The translations under genes were made by a program, and so were the position numbers. A DNA stretch of 64,000 bases. Origin: Phytophthora colocasiae (Eukaryota > Oomycota > Peronosporomycetes > Peronosporales > Peronosporaceae). This document shows positions 42,085-51,961 of the stretch, piece by piece (within the stretch, counting starts at the first letter, position 1; the number at the start of each line of letters is the position of its first letter). The stretch lies in contig JAGKQI010000026.1 of assembly GCA_018806915.1 (NCBI GenBank), positions 496,001 to 560,000 on the forward strand. Reading direction: 5' to 3'. A model generated the notes under the pieces. It was not told where the DNA came from, searched no databases, and worked only from the letters and a program-made list of their open reading frames with translations.

Positions 42085-43314
42085 TCAAATTGTGAAAGTT
42101 AATACCGAAAGGACGCGACTGTAAAACCTAATATTCAGAAGCACTTCAGCGTTCAGGTTCTTCCAAGCAAAACTAGCGAAGTATTCCTTCGACTTGAATG
42201 TCCGAGTGACAAAGTTGCCGTACACGACTCCGCCGAAGATCGGCAGCTGGGAGACGCCTCCGTTCGGACCGAGAGGGATCATAGCCGGTGCCACCTCCAC
42301 CTTTGGGAAGTCCTTGCTCACGTTCGTCTGCGTCTTACGAGCCACAAGGGCCAACTCACTGCCGAGATGGGTACCCTGTTGACTGGCGAATAGCATATGC
42401 TTAGGCGCTGAGTTGTTGTTCGCGTCACCCAATGCGTAGATGTTCGCATACCTGGAATCGTCCAGTTGCAGCTTGCTGTTGACCTTGATCAGCCCCTGGG
42501 GCGTCACCAGACTCTCATCCAGACTCTTGATCAGCTCCGTCGTAGGACTGAAGCCACCGCACAGCAGTTGGATGTCCGATACGAGTTCTCTGCCCTTGTC
42601 AGTGCGCAGTGTTCGGCGCTCGAAGCTGTTGCCGTTCAGTCGCTCTGTCAGTCGTTCGCCCAGAACAACGTCCACGTCCAAGCGCTTCAGGAACTTCAAC
42701 AGTCTGGAACGGAACTTCTCGCGAACGTTGTCACTGCCCAGGAGTTTGTCTTTGCCTTCAATGATCGTCACATTCTTTTTGGGGAATTTGGCCTTGATCT
42801 CACCAGCCACACCAGCTCCGGTAGCTCCTCCACCGACGATGAGGATACTGTTGGCGTTTTCAATCTGCTGACGCAGTTCCGCCATCATCACCTCCGTCGT
42901 AGAGCGCTTGAAATTGTTCTTGGGCTGCTTTAGAGGAACCGTGTACGTGCTGCCTGTAGCAATTACCAGGTAGTCATACGACAGACGCTGGACCGGACCA
43001 GCCACCAGTTCGTCGTCATTCCCAATAGGAGTGTACTCCACCTCGTTTCCAGGCACAATACGGGTGACAATGGCGCGTTGGATCTTAACAAAAGATCGAG
43101 CTTCAACCGGGATGGCCTTGTCGTACGGCACGAAGAGCTTCTTGGTGTATTCAGCATCGACAACAGCTCGTGGCGTTCCGACGGCGTGGTAGTAATACTT
43201 GCTCTTCTCGAAGACGATGACTTCTGTGCCGTCGTTGGGGGTGAGGTCTTTGGCTAGAGCTTGGGCCGCAGCGATACCAGCAGGACCTCCTCCGACGATG
43301 ACAATGCGAACCAT
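42085..43314 (-). CDS. FSP1/AIFM2-like FAD-dependent oxidoreductase
   Basis: A single-exon protein of 409 residues in the pyridine-nucleotide-disulphide oxidoreductase superfamily, closest in layout to AIF-like FSP1 (NAD(P)H to quinone). Motifs: N-terminal FAD-binding VIVGGGPAGIAAAQAL, DYLVIATGSTY, NAD(P)-binding ILIVGGGATGAGVAGEI, and second FAD motif NIYALGDANN. The C-terminus has KSKEYFASFAWKNLN. The frame is open upstream to 43386 without an ATG. An initiator-like element at 43365-43378 lies in that upstream part, so ATG 43314 is the start. Quinone reduction and membrane association are inferred from the family; no N-myristoylation signal follows this Met. Confidence 0.75.
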   Translation of the reverse strand: MVRIVIVGGGPAGIAAAQALAKDLTPNDGTEVIVFEKSKYYYHAVGTPRAVVDAEYTKKLFVPYDKAIPVEARSFVKIQRAIVTRIVPGNEVEYTPIGNDDELVAGPVQRLSYDYLVIATGSTYTVPLKQPKNNFKRSTTEVMMAELRQQIENANSILIVGGGATGAGVAGEIKAKFPKKNVTIIEGKDKLLGSDNVREKFRSRLLKFLKRLDVDVVLGERLTERLNGNSFERRTLRTDKGRELVSDIQLLCGGFSPTTELIKSLDESLVTPQGLIKVNSKLQLDDSRYANIYALGDANNNSAPKHMLFASQQGTHLGSELALVARKTQTNVSKDFPKVEVAPAMIPLGPNGGVSQLPIFGGVVYGNFVTRTFKSKEYFASFAWKNLNAEVLLNIRFYSRVLSVLTFTI

Positions 43315-43364
43315 GACTGGGGGTGTGGATGAAACTTGGGGGGTTAACTGCTGCACTTGAGAGG

Positions 43365-43378
43365 AAGTTGGAGAATGA
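43365..43378 (-). promoter_or_regulatory. Initiator-like element of the FSP1-like gene
   Basis: On the minus strand TCATTCTCCAACTT matches TCATTYYNCAWTTT at 13 of 14 positions, 51-64 bases before the ATG. It decides the start: the open frame through it cannot be translated if transcription begins here. Confidence 0.55.
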
Positions 43379-43995
43379 CAAGACACTGGAGGAAACTCAA
43401 AGGAACCGCAAGTAGCTCTTACTAATCAAGACACGCAGATTTACGCAATCTGGAAGCCGTAATCGTGAGTAGGGCGGCGATCTGCAGCGACTTATTGCCC
43501 CGGTCATCACTGGAAGCGAACTTTGGCACTGGTCATCACAGACTACGAAAACGAAAAAAGAGAGGATACTTGTCTACACACTGGTATAAGTGACCAGGAG
43601 AAGGATAACAATGATCTTCCTACTCTTCTTTAGACGGGTTTTAGACTGGTTGAGTGTTGACTTCAGTTGTTAGTGCAGGAGACTTTTTGCTACATGTACA
43701 TGTACAGGTTTCAAATCTGGCGAGCACTTATAGTCATAAACTTCACAGAATATAGGAATGAATGTGCAAAACGTAACGTTACATGTTGTTGCTAATTGTT
43801 ATCGGGCAGTTGAAGCCCATTACAGTAAAGCCCAAAAGCACAACCACTTTACTGGGCAACAGAAGTTTAGCTGAAAACCATTTCTACTGTTCGCTTATTT
43901 TTTTTACATGCTTTACTTCGAAGTTGTCATCTCAAAAACTGGTGCACGTTGTTTCAACTACCCTTTGCATTTATTAAATTTTCCTTTTGAGCTCA
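43379..43995. other. Intergenic region, nothing recognised
   Basis: About 620 bases between two minus-strand genes. No coding sequence or repeat is evident. Confidence 0.4.
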
Positions 43996-45975
43996 TTAAC
44001 CAAGCTCCGCGACGTCTAACTTCGCGAGATCGGCCCACGAAATGGTCGATGGGTACACGAGTTCCGCAGTCTGTTTTACTCCACCGCCTTCCAGTATTGA
44101 ATAGACGTAGATGTTCGTAAAGCGAACACGCGTAATCTTCATAACCAAAAGCGACAACATATCCTCCGTCGCCACTAGGAACTTGTTATTAGCGAGGAGG
44201 TACCCATTACCATAGACGGCATCAATGGAGGCGTAGTGTTGGTCTCCTTTAATGAGATAATTATCATAACCAGAAATCACCCCATAGCGTTTACTCAACG
44301 CAGAGCCTGTAGCTGTCTCGAAGGATGTGAGTTCATCCTCCGTAAGTAAAATGTTCCGATCGGCATTGTACATACTTGATCGTCTTCCCCTTTTAATCTG
44401 CACGCGCCGAAAACACTTTCGAAAGCAAATGTACACCACAAGCCACAACATGGTGGCAAACATGGCGACTACAGTGGACATCACGACCACCTTCCGGTCT
44501 GCTTCAATGCCATGCACGGTCCAGAACTTCATGGGCGATAATTTAGCCAAGAAGGGGCTCACTTGGATGAGACCGAGCCAATAATCGCTCTCCGCAAAGT
44601 CAACGATGATTTTTCTTAGAATGGCTGAAGAATCGACGAGCTCAACGCGGTAAACGAAACTCAACTCAAAAGCGGCGAAAGCTAGTACGGGGTCAATACG
44701 TTCCCGGAACAAGTAACTTAATACGCTCGAAATGTTGAGAAAAAACGTTAAGAGATCAGCGTGAACGAGTTCCGGTCGATAGTGGATAGAGCGACGATCT
44801 CCTAATTCGTTCCCAACAGCAAGACAGAATTCCGTCAGTGTCCAGTACCCATTCAATTGATTTGAAGCGAAAATCAGTACACCACGATACAGCAGTGCAT
44901 TGGAAATTGTAGCGAAGGAGTCTCCTACCCAGATGTGGCCTTTACGGACACGCTGGTAGATGACGAAGAAGAGTACTCCGAGGTCGAAAATGATGGTAAC
45001 TGCGAAAATACCATGAATACTGTGAGTCCAGGCCCAAGAATCACGTAACGAAGACACGGAATGCCATTCCCAGTTGCTCAATTCGGTCGAAGGAGTACTT
45101 GGGAGGTTCCAGACCACCGTCTCTATGTTTGATTGAGCGACTGGATCATCGATATAGCTGCCAAAGCGGTAGGCTGTAAGGACCTCTTTGACAGTATCCG
45201 TCGTGTTGATTCGAGGAAATGTCCGAAAGACCCAAAAGTTATCACTCGTGGTTCGTAACAACTCGCTGCTGGTGAAACGCGGTTCGGATTCGTACGGATA
45301 GTTAAATGCAATGGCAAAGCTGTGGCTCACTTCGGTCGCGCGCATGTCGCTAATAGGTGCAATTGTTGCCAGTAAAGCTGCTCCACTCTGGTATTGTTGT
45401 GCCACTTGGAAATCCTGAGTGGAAATTAAACTAGAGAGAAGGACCATATCGTTAGTGTTGCTTTTCTGACGAGCCAAGAAGTACAGACGTAGTTGTGACA
45501 CCGATTCGTCGGTTGAAACCAGGAGATCGAACGTACAGTCGACGACTGGAGCGATCAACTCGAGTTCGGTCAAGTACGAGAGATCATCCACGGCGAATTT
45601 CTGCAGCGAATGGAATAGGAATCGAGTGAAGTCATTGCCATACACAGTACTATCGTATCCTTCAACCATTGTACACTCTGAAAACGAATGGGTCGTTTCC
45701 GTTATGAGGTAGATCGAGTCATTCCGCAAGTTTGTGGATCCGTTTAGCACATTTTGCACCAACGGACTGTCGAATATCGCTCTTTTCCCAGCGTAACCAG
45801 CAATTAGCGTTGATTCATGGATCGTTATCCCTAAATCCTTGGACTCGAAGCCACGCAACACAGCCACAGAGGCCAGAAATGCTTGGAGAGAGATGTTGAC
45901 GTACCACAACGCGATGCAAAAGACCACCACACGGTGGAGAAGGTGAATGTACTCGATGTTGCCGACCGGATGCAT
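43996..45975 (-). CDS. Unrecognised multi-pass membrane protein
   Basis: 659 residues. A hydrophobic segment near the N-terminus (VVVFCIALWYV) is followed by a long extracytosolic region with several N-glycosylation sequons (NGST, NDSI, NTTD). Around the middle come membrane helices (FAVTIIFDLGVLFFVIY, LLYRGVLIFAS, FFLNISSVLSYLF), another helix near residues 500-520 (VVAMFATMLWLVVYICF) and a cytosolic tail. I do not recognise the family; the layout suggests a receptor- or channel-like protein. A good splice acceptor (TTTCAG) lies three bases before the ATG, and minus-strand sequence up to 46199 has exon-like frames, so the true N-terminus may be upstream. Confidence 0.6.
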   Translation of the reverse strand: MHPVGNIEYIHLLHRVVVFCIALWYVNISLQAFLASVAVLRGFESKDLGITIHESTLIAGYAGKRAIFDSPLVQNVLNGSTNLRNDSIYLITETTHSFSECTMVEGYDSTVYGNDFTRFLFHSLQKFAVDDLSYLTELELIAPVVDCTFDLLVSTDESVSQLRLYFLARQKSNTNDMVLLSSLISTQDFQVAQQYQSGAALLATIAPISDMRATEVSHSFAIAFNYPYESEPRFTSSELLRTTSDNFWVFRTFPRINTTDTVKEVLTAYRFGSYIDDPVAQSNIETVVWNLPSTPSTELSNWEWHSVSSLRDSWAWTHSIHGIFAVTIIFDLGVLFFVIYQRVRKGHIWVGDSFATISNALLYRGVLIFASNQLNGYWTLTEFCLAVGNELGDRRSIHYRPELVHADLLTFFLNISSVLSYLFRERIDPVLAFAAFELSFVYRVELVDSSAILRKIIVDFAESDYWLGLIQVSPFLAKLSPMKFWTVHGIEADRKVVVMSTVVAMFATMLWLVVYICFRKCFRRVQIKRGRRSSMYNADRNILLTEDELTSFETATGSALSKRYGVISGYDNYLIKGDQHYASIDAVYGNGYLLANNKFLVATEDMLSLLVMKITRVRFTNIYVYSILEGGGVKQTAELVYPSTISWADLAKLDVAELG

Positions 45976-46477
45976 TGGCCTGAAATTGAAGAATACAAAA
46001 CTGCCTGCAGGTTGCTGCTTGGTTTAGTGTAAATCTGGAAGAAGAAGAAAAATAGACGTTTTTGAAGACTTTCACCTGCAGATTTGGAAGAAGAAGAACA
46101 AAATGAACGAAGGCGAAATCTCACGTACATATATTTTTCATCGCTTATCGAGAGAAGAAGAGTGTAGAAAGAGGAGACACTTCGTCCGTGCAGTTCCACT
46201 TGATGATGAGTTACTTACTGCTGTAGTGCTGGATAAAGACGATGGCATCAAAGTAGCAGCCTGATAGTGTACACACTCGCTGGGTCGGCGGCGACGCCCT
46301 TCGTCTTGATTTCTTCAGGCTGCTGCTGGTCTCTTTCTGCGGGGGGTTCTCGAACTTTTGGTGCCGCTTGTACGTGGACTTCTCCGCCGTTTTCTTGGTC
46401 CATTCATGGAGGGTTTTATGTCATTTCCGTTGTGTTGTCTTGGTCGATCCTGTTGGTACTTCTATCCGTCGCGTGCT
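45976..46477. other. Intergenic, possibly with upstream exons of the membrane protein gene
   Basis: On the minus strand the frame at 46199-46140 (LHGRSVSSFYTLLLSISDEK) followed by GTGAGA looks like an exon end. Two copies of a TTCTTCTTCCARAT motif about 48 bases apart precede acceptor-like AG sites. I could not build a certain splice model to 45975. Confidence 0.35.
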
Positions 46478-48034
46478 CTATTCAACCCTTTGCTCCGGGA
46501 TCCGCTCAAAGCGCCGGTTATTCGAAGCGCCACAGCTCATATTCTTCGGAGGGCCAATGTGGATCGATCCGCGGTAGCTTCCCCCTGCAAAGCTGTTCTG
46601 GGGCATACCGATCTGTGCGCGTCGCTCGCGAGTGCAAATGTAGTGCCCAGCCAGTCCATCAGCCGGGATCAAGTAGCCCAGAGTAACTGTACGTCGAGGA
46701 CCTTCACGCACAGAAGGAAGACCTTCCACCGGCAATACTGGGTCAATCTGGAAGCTTTCATCGTTGGAAATCAGCACCAACTCGATGTTAAACATGCTCG
46801 CCACCGCGTACAGCTCCGCAGTCGTAGCCTGTTCGTCAGAAGTGTCTCGGAACGTCTCGTACCGCTCCCGCACGTCTTCTTCATCTTGCATGAGAAAGCC
46901 TGAGAGCTCCTTAATGTGCTCCAGCGCGTACTCCATAAGTTGCACCCTCAAGAACTGCGCTGCTGCCACTCGTCGAGGCGCCATTCCGTCCGCAGCGCCC
47001 ACATTCACCACTGTCATACTAGCAGGATAGTCACGCAGACACTGTAGCGGATACATCTCATAGACAATGCAGTGCAGCAGGCAGGATCCATCGGGTGGCA
47101 TTCCAACACCTACGAGACCCATCTGAACCAGCTGATCTTCCATCTTTGCACGCTGCATATCCAACTCGGGCGTAATGACGTCCGGAGCAGTCATAGCCAT
47201 CATAGATCCTCTGGAAACCGATGCCATAGAGGAGCGTCCGCCGGCATCGGACACTCCCGAGGACGCAGGGAACCAACTTCCTCGAGACGATCCCGGGCCA
47301 ATAGATCCAGCGAACGATCCACGACTGCTAGCGAAGGAGGAGCGTCCCGCCCCCATCTGAACCTGAGGAACTGTGTGTCTAGCGAAGCTCTGGCTGCCTA
47401 CAAAGCCTGTACCAGACCAGCGGTAGTCACTAGCCGTCGAAGCAAAGGAAGAGACTGTCGAACTGCTTGAAACCGAGCGGAAATCATCGTCGTCATCGCC
47501 CATGACACTTGCAGTGGCTTGAACCACAGCAGGAGAGGCCAAAATGGACGACGACGGCCTGAGATTAGCGTCCTGCTGGTCATACTCGGCGTTGGCTCCG
47601 AATCCCGAGTTGAAACCGACAAAGCTCTTGAGTGTTTGACTGCTAACAGCTGCCAAGTGGAACGCCACGAGCTGCGGCTTGTGCGTGACGACATTGACGT
47701 AGTTATCGAGCTCTCTCGCTCTCGCTCCGAGGAATTCGGGGCTTTTATCCGCTCTAAAAAGCGCTTTTCGACGATACAACGGGGGGAACTTGACGCCTTT
47801 CATAAGCGCTGCATTGCGCTTCCGCAACTGCTCATCAAGCTTGCGGAAGGCCGAGAAACTGCGCCAGATGTGCCAGCTCGTGCGGCCCGTGGCATGCGCG
47901 CGAGACGAGTAGAAGGAGAGCTGCACCACGACTTTGTACTCGGCCTTCTTACTGCTAAGTCGGTAGTCGTCCACACTCACAGAGCACGTGTAATCGCCCT
48001 GGATGTCGTCGGGCGTCATGGTCAGGTAGGCCAT
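46478..48034 (-). CDS. PX-domain plus OTU-domain protein (putative membrane-targeted deubiquitinase)
   Basis: A single-exon protein of 518 residues. Residues about 15-130 form a PX phosphoinositide-binding domain (SWHIWRSFSAFRKLDEQLRK, FPPLYRRK, ARARELDNYVNVV). A long Ser/Gly-rich linker follows. Residues about 310-470 are an OTU cysteine protease domain with PPDGSCLLHC (catalytic Cys at about 318), TTAELYAVASMFNIELVLI and AGHYICT (His at about 464). It would remove ubiquitin from targets at endosomal or other phosphoinositide-bearing membranes. The open frame extends upstream to 48127 without an ATG, so the start is 48034. The domain pair is clear; activity and localisation are inferred. Confidence 0.8.
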   Translation of the reverse strand: MAYLTMTPDDIQGDYTCSVSVDDYRLSSKKAEYKVVVQLSFYSSRAHATGRTSWHIWRSFSAFRKLDEQLRKRNAALMKGVKFPPLYRRKALFRADKSPEFLGARARELDNYVNVVTHKPQLVAFHLAAVSSQTLKSFVGFNSGFGANAEYDQQDANLRPSSSILASPAVVQATASVMGDDDDDFRSVSSSSTVSSFASTASDYRWSGTGFVGSQSFARHTVPQVQMGAGRSSFASSRGSFAGSIGPGSSRGSWFPASSGVSDAGGRSSMASVSRGSMMAMTAPDVITPELDMQRAKMEDQLVQMGLVGVGMPPDGSCLLHCIVYEMYPLQCLRDYPASMTVVNVGAADGMAPRRVAAAQFLRVQLMEYALEHIKELSGFLMQDEEDVRERYETFRDTSDEQATTAELYAVASMFNIELVLISNDESFQIDPVLPVEGLPSVREGPRRTVTLGYLIPADGLAGHYICTRERRAQIGMPQNSFAGGSYRGSIHIGPPKNMSCGASNNRRFERIPEQRVE

Positions 48035-49038
48035 GCAGAGGCAGGAGGCGTCGGGAAGGCAGGGGGAGCCGCAGACTGAGTGACGCCACTGCGGACTCTC
48101 CAATGTCTGACTTGACGACGATCGCAAGGTCGATAGAACGACTGAGAGCTGATTTTTAACCTATCATAGACGAGCGAAGGAAAAAAGTGTTCCTACCTTA
48201 TGGAAACGTACCACTTTGGAATAGAAAGAGATACGATACAGTATGTAGCGTAAGTAGTGAACGCCTGATATATATTCTGCGTCGTAGTGTATAAAGTGAC
48301 GATGAGCGGTGCAGCAAACGTACTGGATTTTTAGTCGGTAAGCTCAGTACCTTGGCCCATCTCCATCTTGTGTGGTTGTGGACCTGGTTCCATGCTATAT
48401 AGTAGGTTATAAGCTTACGACCCGTTCACTATTTACGCTACATACTGTACAGACGAAACCGGTGTATATTAGATAGTGGCCACCATCAGCTTTTGTACAA
48501 TCGCATCTGAAAAAACGCCGACAAGTAGATTGTAGGAATGAACATGCACGAACATTGGAATGCGGTAACGGTGAGGGTTAAATGCCACATCTTCAATCTT
48601 CATCCCGCGCGAAAGAGTTGCAGATGGTTTCTTAACTCCCCCGAAATGGGCGCATTTTGACACTTGAAGCGATCGTATATACTCACGTAATGCAAATTAA
48701 TTGCTAAAATTTCTGGAAAAATTAAACTGAACTTTTGCGACTGGATACATGACTTTAAGAACGGGCTCCGTTAACTTGCTGAAACAAGCATCGCCGCTTA
48801 ATTCAGGCCGTTACAAGGACAGCCAGTGACGTGCTCGACACTTGGCCTAACACTTGACGGATGGCTCCATCGTGGAGCCATTCGTCCAAGGATTTTAGTC
48901 ATGGTCGCAGCTGGATACTTATCGGCTCACAGCTACAGATACATTGTGCAGAAGATTTTTAAAGATCGTTTTTTAGAGTTGTGGGTGCACCACACCAAAT
49001 ATATCCATATCGGATTTAACACCAATTTATCATAGGCA
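48035..49038. other. 1-kb divergent intergenic region
   Basis: Lies between the PX-OTU gene and the UBE3D-like gene, which point away from each other, so it should hold both promoters. No strong initiator match or coding sequence was found. Confidence 0.4.
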
Positions 49039-50517
49039 ATGGAGGCCGAGGCAAAGGCGCTGCTCGAAGAGCTCCGTGCAGCGCAAGAGGAACACGAGAG
49101 CGCTCTCACAGCTGCTAATGAGGTTCGCAATACTCTCAACCATGCTAGGAAGGATTATGAGGATGCTTGCGCTACGGAGAAGGTCAGGGAAGAAGAACTA
49201 TCAACGGCAGCAGAAGCGCTGGCTGTTAGCCTTCAGAGTCTAGAAGTGGAGGGCAATACAGCAAAGCTGGAGCTTATTGGACCTCTAATTACTGACTCTT
49301 TGGTGGAGTATCATGCAAATATCGGCTGTTACCAGTGCTATCTCTTCTTAGACTGTCATGGAGAAGGCGGAGAGACGACTGCAAGGTTTGACGTCGCAAA
49401 GCTCGCAGTTCGCGTAGAATTTCCACGCGTTGAGATCGTTACCAAGAGAAAAATTGACGGAGAAGATGCTGAGGACGTTCAAGTTGTATGGTGGGCGGAG
49501 ATCGAGCGGAACGTGGATGTTTTGCAGAGCACACTGGAAGATAAGGATGATCATTGGTACGTGAGACTCCCAATCAAACCAAGTGATAAACAGCCTTTGG
49601 GAGGCTTCTCGTCCTTCACGCAAGTGTCACCTGATGAGTTAAGACCAGAGAGCTACGGATCGGTGAGCTGCCGAGGGTGCAACGCTCTACTATTTGGGGA
49701 TGAAGGTTCTAAGATCGAAAAGGTCTTGCCGCTTCCGTCCGCCAATTGGATGGACATGTTCGACTTCTGGGGAGCTGGTATTGGAGCGTTCGAGCATATC
49801 CCAAGGGATGACATTCATGCGCAGCAGCATCGTGTTCTTGTTGGAGAGTCCTACGTCCTGCTACATGCCAGTGATTTCGTTAAGGATGCTACATTGGTCG
49901 ATATGGTCCCTATGGATAATGAGAAAGAAGAGCGCGAGTGGATGCCACTGAACTGTGCTGCATGCTCCACTCGTGTGGGGTTGTGCAGTGTAGAGCAGTC
50001 AGACACTGTTCGGCTACACAAACACTTGATCAGTGCTCGCTGTCGCTTGGAGGAAGGAAACAAGACTGGGCAAGAGTGTCAAGAGGAAAATGTGTTCTCC
50101 AAGTACACAGTCGACAGTATTTTATGTGCCAAGCTATTAGAGATGGCCGACTCGGACGGAAAATTCCGCTTCGTCTTGACACCGTCCAGCCACAACCATG
50201 AAGACGATCATTCGAGTGGCAAACGCGGTGAATTCCCTACTGGCGACGTGTCTTCAACTGAGCTGCAACTGCAACTCCTCAGTTGGGAAACTATGATCAA
50301 GCGACAGGGCGAAGACAAGTTCTGTCGCGTACTTAAGGTTCTATACGGTCCTAAGCAGCCAATGCCTGCGATACCTGGACTATTACCTTCAGAAGAGGTA
50401 TCCTTACCGCCGACTATGTGCTCTGTTATTGCCCAGCGACTTGAACTCAGCACTCGACTACTACCAGTGTCATTACGAACATTCAACCGGATGAATATGG
50501 GCTATCTATTCGCTTGA
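49039..50517 (+). CDS. UBE3D: UBE3D-like E2-binding ubiquitin ligase
   Basis: A single-exon protein of 492 residues. The first 60 residues form a charged coiled coil. The rest matches the E2-binding (HECT-like, UBE3D) family: SVSCRGCNALLFG with a Cys pair, KVLPLPSANWMDMFDFW, a second Cys pair in LNCAACSTRVGLC, and a conserved C-terminal part ending FNRMNMGYLFA. Animal UBE3D binds cyclin-B and ubiquitin-loaded E2. The coiled coil is not typical and may be a lineage addition. Start 49039 is a clean ATG; in-frame sequence upstream is short. Confidence 0.7.
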   Translation: MEAEAKALLEELRAAQEEHESALTAANEVRNTLNHARKDYEDACATEKVREEELSTAAEALAVSLQSLEVEGNTAKLELIGPLITDSLVEYHANIGCYQCYLFLDCHGEGGETTARFDVAKLAVRVEFPRVEIVTKRKIDGEDAEDVQVVWWAEIERNVDVLQSTLEDKDDHWYVRLPIKPSDKQPLGGFSSFTQVSPDELRPESYGSVSCRGCNALLFGDEGSKIEKVLPLPSANWMDMFDFWGAGIGAFEHIPRDDIHAQQHRVLVGESYVLLHASDFVKDATLVDMVPMDNEKEEREWMPLNCAACSTRVGLCSVEQSDTVRLHKHLISARCRLEEGNKTGQECQEENVFSKYTVDSILCAKLLEMADSDGKFRFVLTPSSHNHEDDHSSGKRGEFPTGDVSSTELQLQLLSWETMIKRQGEDKFCRVLKVLYGPKQPMPAIPGLLPSEEVSLPPTMCSVIAQRLELSTRLLPVSLRTFNRMNMGYLFA

Positions 50518-50605
50518 TTTCACGCGTGGTTTCCAGGTTATCAAATACATGAAAAAAAAAACTAACTGTATTATTCCTCTGCTTTCATGCAAGCAGTGCA
50601 AACGC

Positions 50606-51538
50606 TTACTTGGTGGGCGCCCAGTAATCCATGATGTCAAGAGCCACCTCGCAGCTCTCACGCACAACCTGGACTTCGTCCTTCAAGTACTCCTTCAGAA
50701 TGTCCTCGCACTCTTTCGTACCGATCGCTCCCAAAGCTTCCGCAGCCTCGTGACGGACCATGCGGTGCTCCGTTTCATCCAGTAGCACCTTCTTGAGGGC
50801 CGGGACAGTCACAGGGTTCTCCATCTGGCCCATGACGTAGGCCACCTCATGCTTGAACAGTGGGTTCGGATCTGCGAAAGAGTCAGCGAGAGCACGAGCC
50901 GCTTCCTCCGTGTTGCGGTTACGCAGCGAAAACATGGCGCGATACTTGGCGAACATATCGCCATCATGTTGCAGCAGAACCTTGCGAAGCTCCGACGTGG
51001 GGACGTCCTTCTCAGCAGCAGGAGCCGGGTCTTCCGACAGGTACGGGTTACGGTCTACCTCTCCCTCGATGATCTCGCCCTTAGCCTTGGCCAACTTGTA
51101 CTTGACCAGACTGGCCGCCAACTTGCAGGTGTCGGACACCTCTGGAGCAGGATCAGAGCTGTATTTCTCAAGCAGAGGCAGCGACTGGGCAGCGCCAATG
51201 GCGCCCAGAGCCTCAGCTGCTTCGTGACGCACCATCCCGTCGTCCGATTCGTCCGCCACCACTTGGTGAAGGGTCTCACAGGCCTCCTCCATCTGGAACT
51301 GACCAATCACGTAGGCCAATTCGTGGCGCATGAGCTCCGAGTCCTTGCGGTTGAGCAGAGCCGTCAGCAGAACCTGCAGGTCCTCCAGTCCGCCACGCGA
51401 GCGCAGGTAGAAGATGGCACGCGTGCGCTTGCCAATAGGTTCTGACAGGTCCAGCATTGCATTGCGGAGGTTCTCGAAGGTCGGAGCTGTGTCCGGGACG
51501 GCGGAAATCGTCTCGGTCACGGACGAGTGGGACGGCAT
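50606..51538 (-). CDS. DOHH: Deoxyhypusine hydroxylase
   Basis: Hydroxylates deoxyhypusine on eIF5A, the last step of hypusine synthesis, using a di-iron centre held by HEAT repeats. 310 residues in one exon. All four His-Glu iron-ligand pairs are present: MRHELAYVIGQF, VRHEAAEALGAIG, FKHEVAYVMGQM and VRHEAAEALGAIG again, arranged two per half of the protein. The frame continues upstream to 51556 with no ATG, so MPSHSSV at 51538 is the start, supported by an initiator-like element just upstream. Confidence 0.95.
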   Translation of the reverse strand: MPSHSSVTETISAVPDTAPTFENLRNAMLDLSEPIGKRTRAIFYLRSRGGLEDLQVLLTALLNRKDSELMRHELAYVIGQFQMEEACETLHQVVADESDDGMVRHEAAEALGAIGAAQSLPLLEKYSSDPAPEVSDTCKLAASLVKYKLAKAKGEIIEGEVDRNPYLSEDPAPAAEKDVPTSELRKVLLQHDGDMFAKYRAMFSLRNRNTEEAARALADSFADPNPLFKHEVAYVMGQMENPVTVPALKKVLLDETEHRMVRHEAAEALGAIGTKECEDILKEYLKDEVQVVRESCEVALDIMDYWAPTK

Positions 51539-51552
51539 CTTGGTCTTCCAAA

Positions 51553-51568
51553 GCAAATGTCAGAATGG
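51553..51568 (-). promoter_or_regulatory. Initiator plus flanking promoter element of DOHH
   Basis: The minus strand reads CCATTCTGACATTTGC, an initiator (YCAYTYY) followed by a CATTTGC flanking element, with one base more than usual between them. It lies 15-30 bases before the ATG. Confidence 0.5.
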
Positions 51569-51961
51569 CTACGTCAGTCTTTAGCCAGTCAAAAGGTCGT
51601 TATGAATTGAAAGTGCCTCTGGCCAATAAGAATGCATCTGGAGCTGATTGGTGTGGACTTGGTGTAACCTTACAAGTTGAAGTCATTTTTACATGACCCT
51701 TATATAAGCTCTAATTAATGCACTAAAATTTAGCGAGAAAAAAAGCACAATACCACACTGGCGTTTTGTATGGCCATCTGGTCGAACTGGCAGACAAGTG
51801 AGTGGCACATTGTCAAGAGCTCAAGTGTGAGGACACTTGCACGCGAGTCATTATCGCACTTCAGTTGCCAAAGGTCCCACCTCTCCCACCGAAACACAAG
51901 GAGGGAATCAACTAGAAACGATAGGGAATTCTTCTCGCCGTTAGGTTTATCGCCTCTCGAG
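51569..51961. other. Divergent promoter region, DOHH / ubiquitin-like gene
   Basis: About 390 bases between two divergent genes. No coding sequence was seen, and the ubiquitin-like gene has no strong initiator match. Confidence 0.4.

Noticed and set aside
43315..43386. Extended N-terminus of the FSP1-like protein
   Set aside because: There is no ATG in the extension, and an initiator-like element lies within it.
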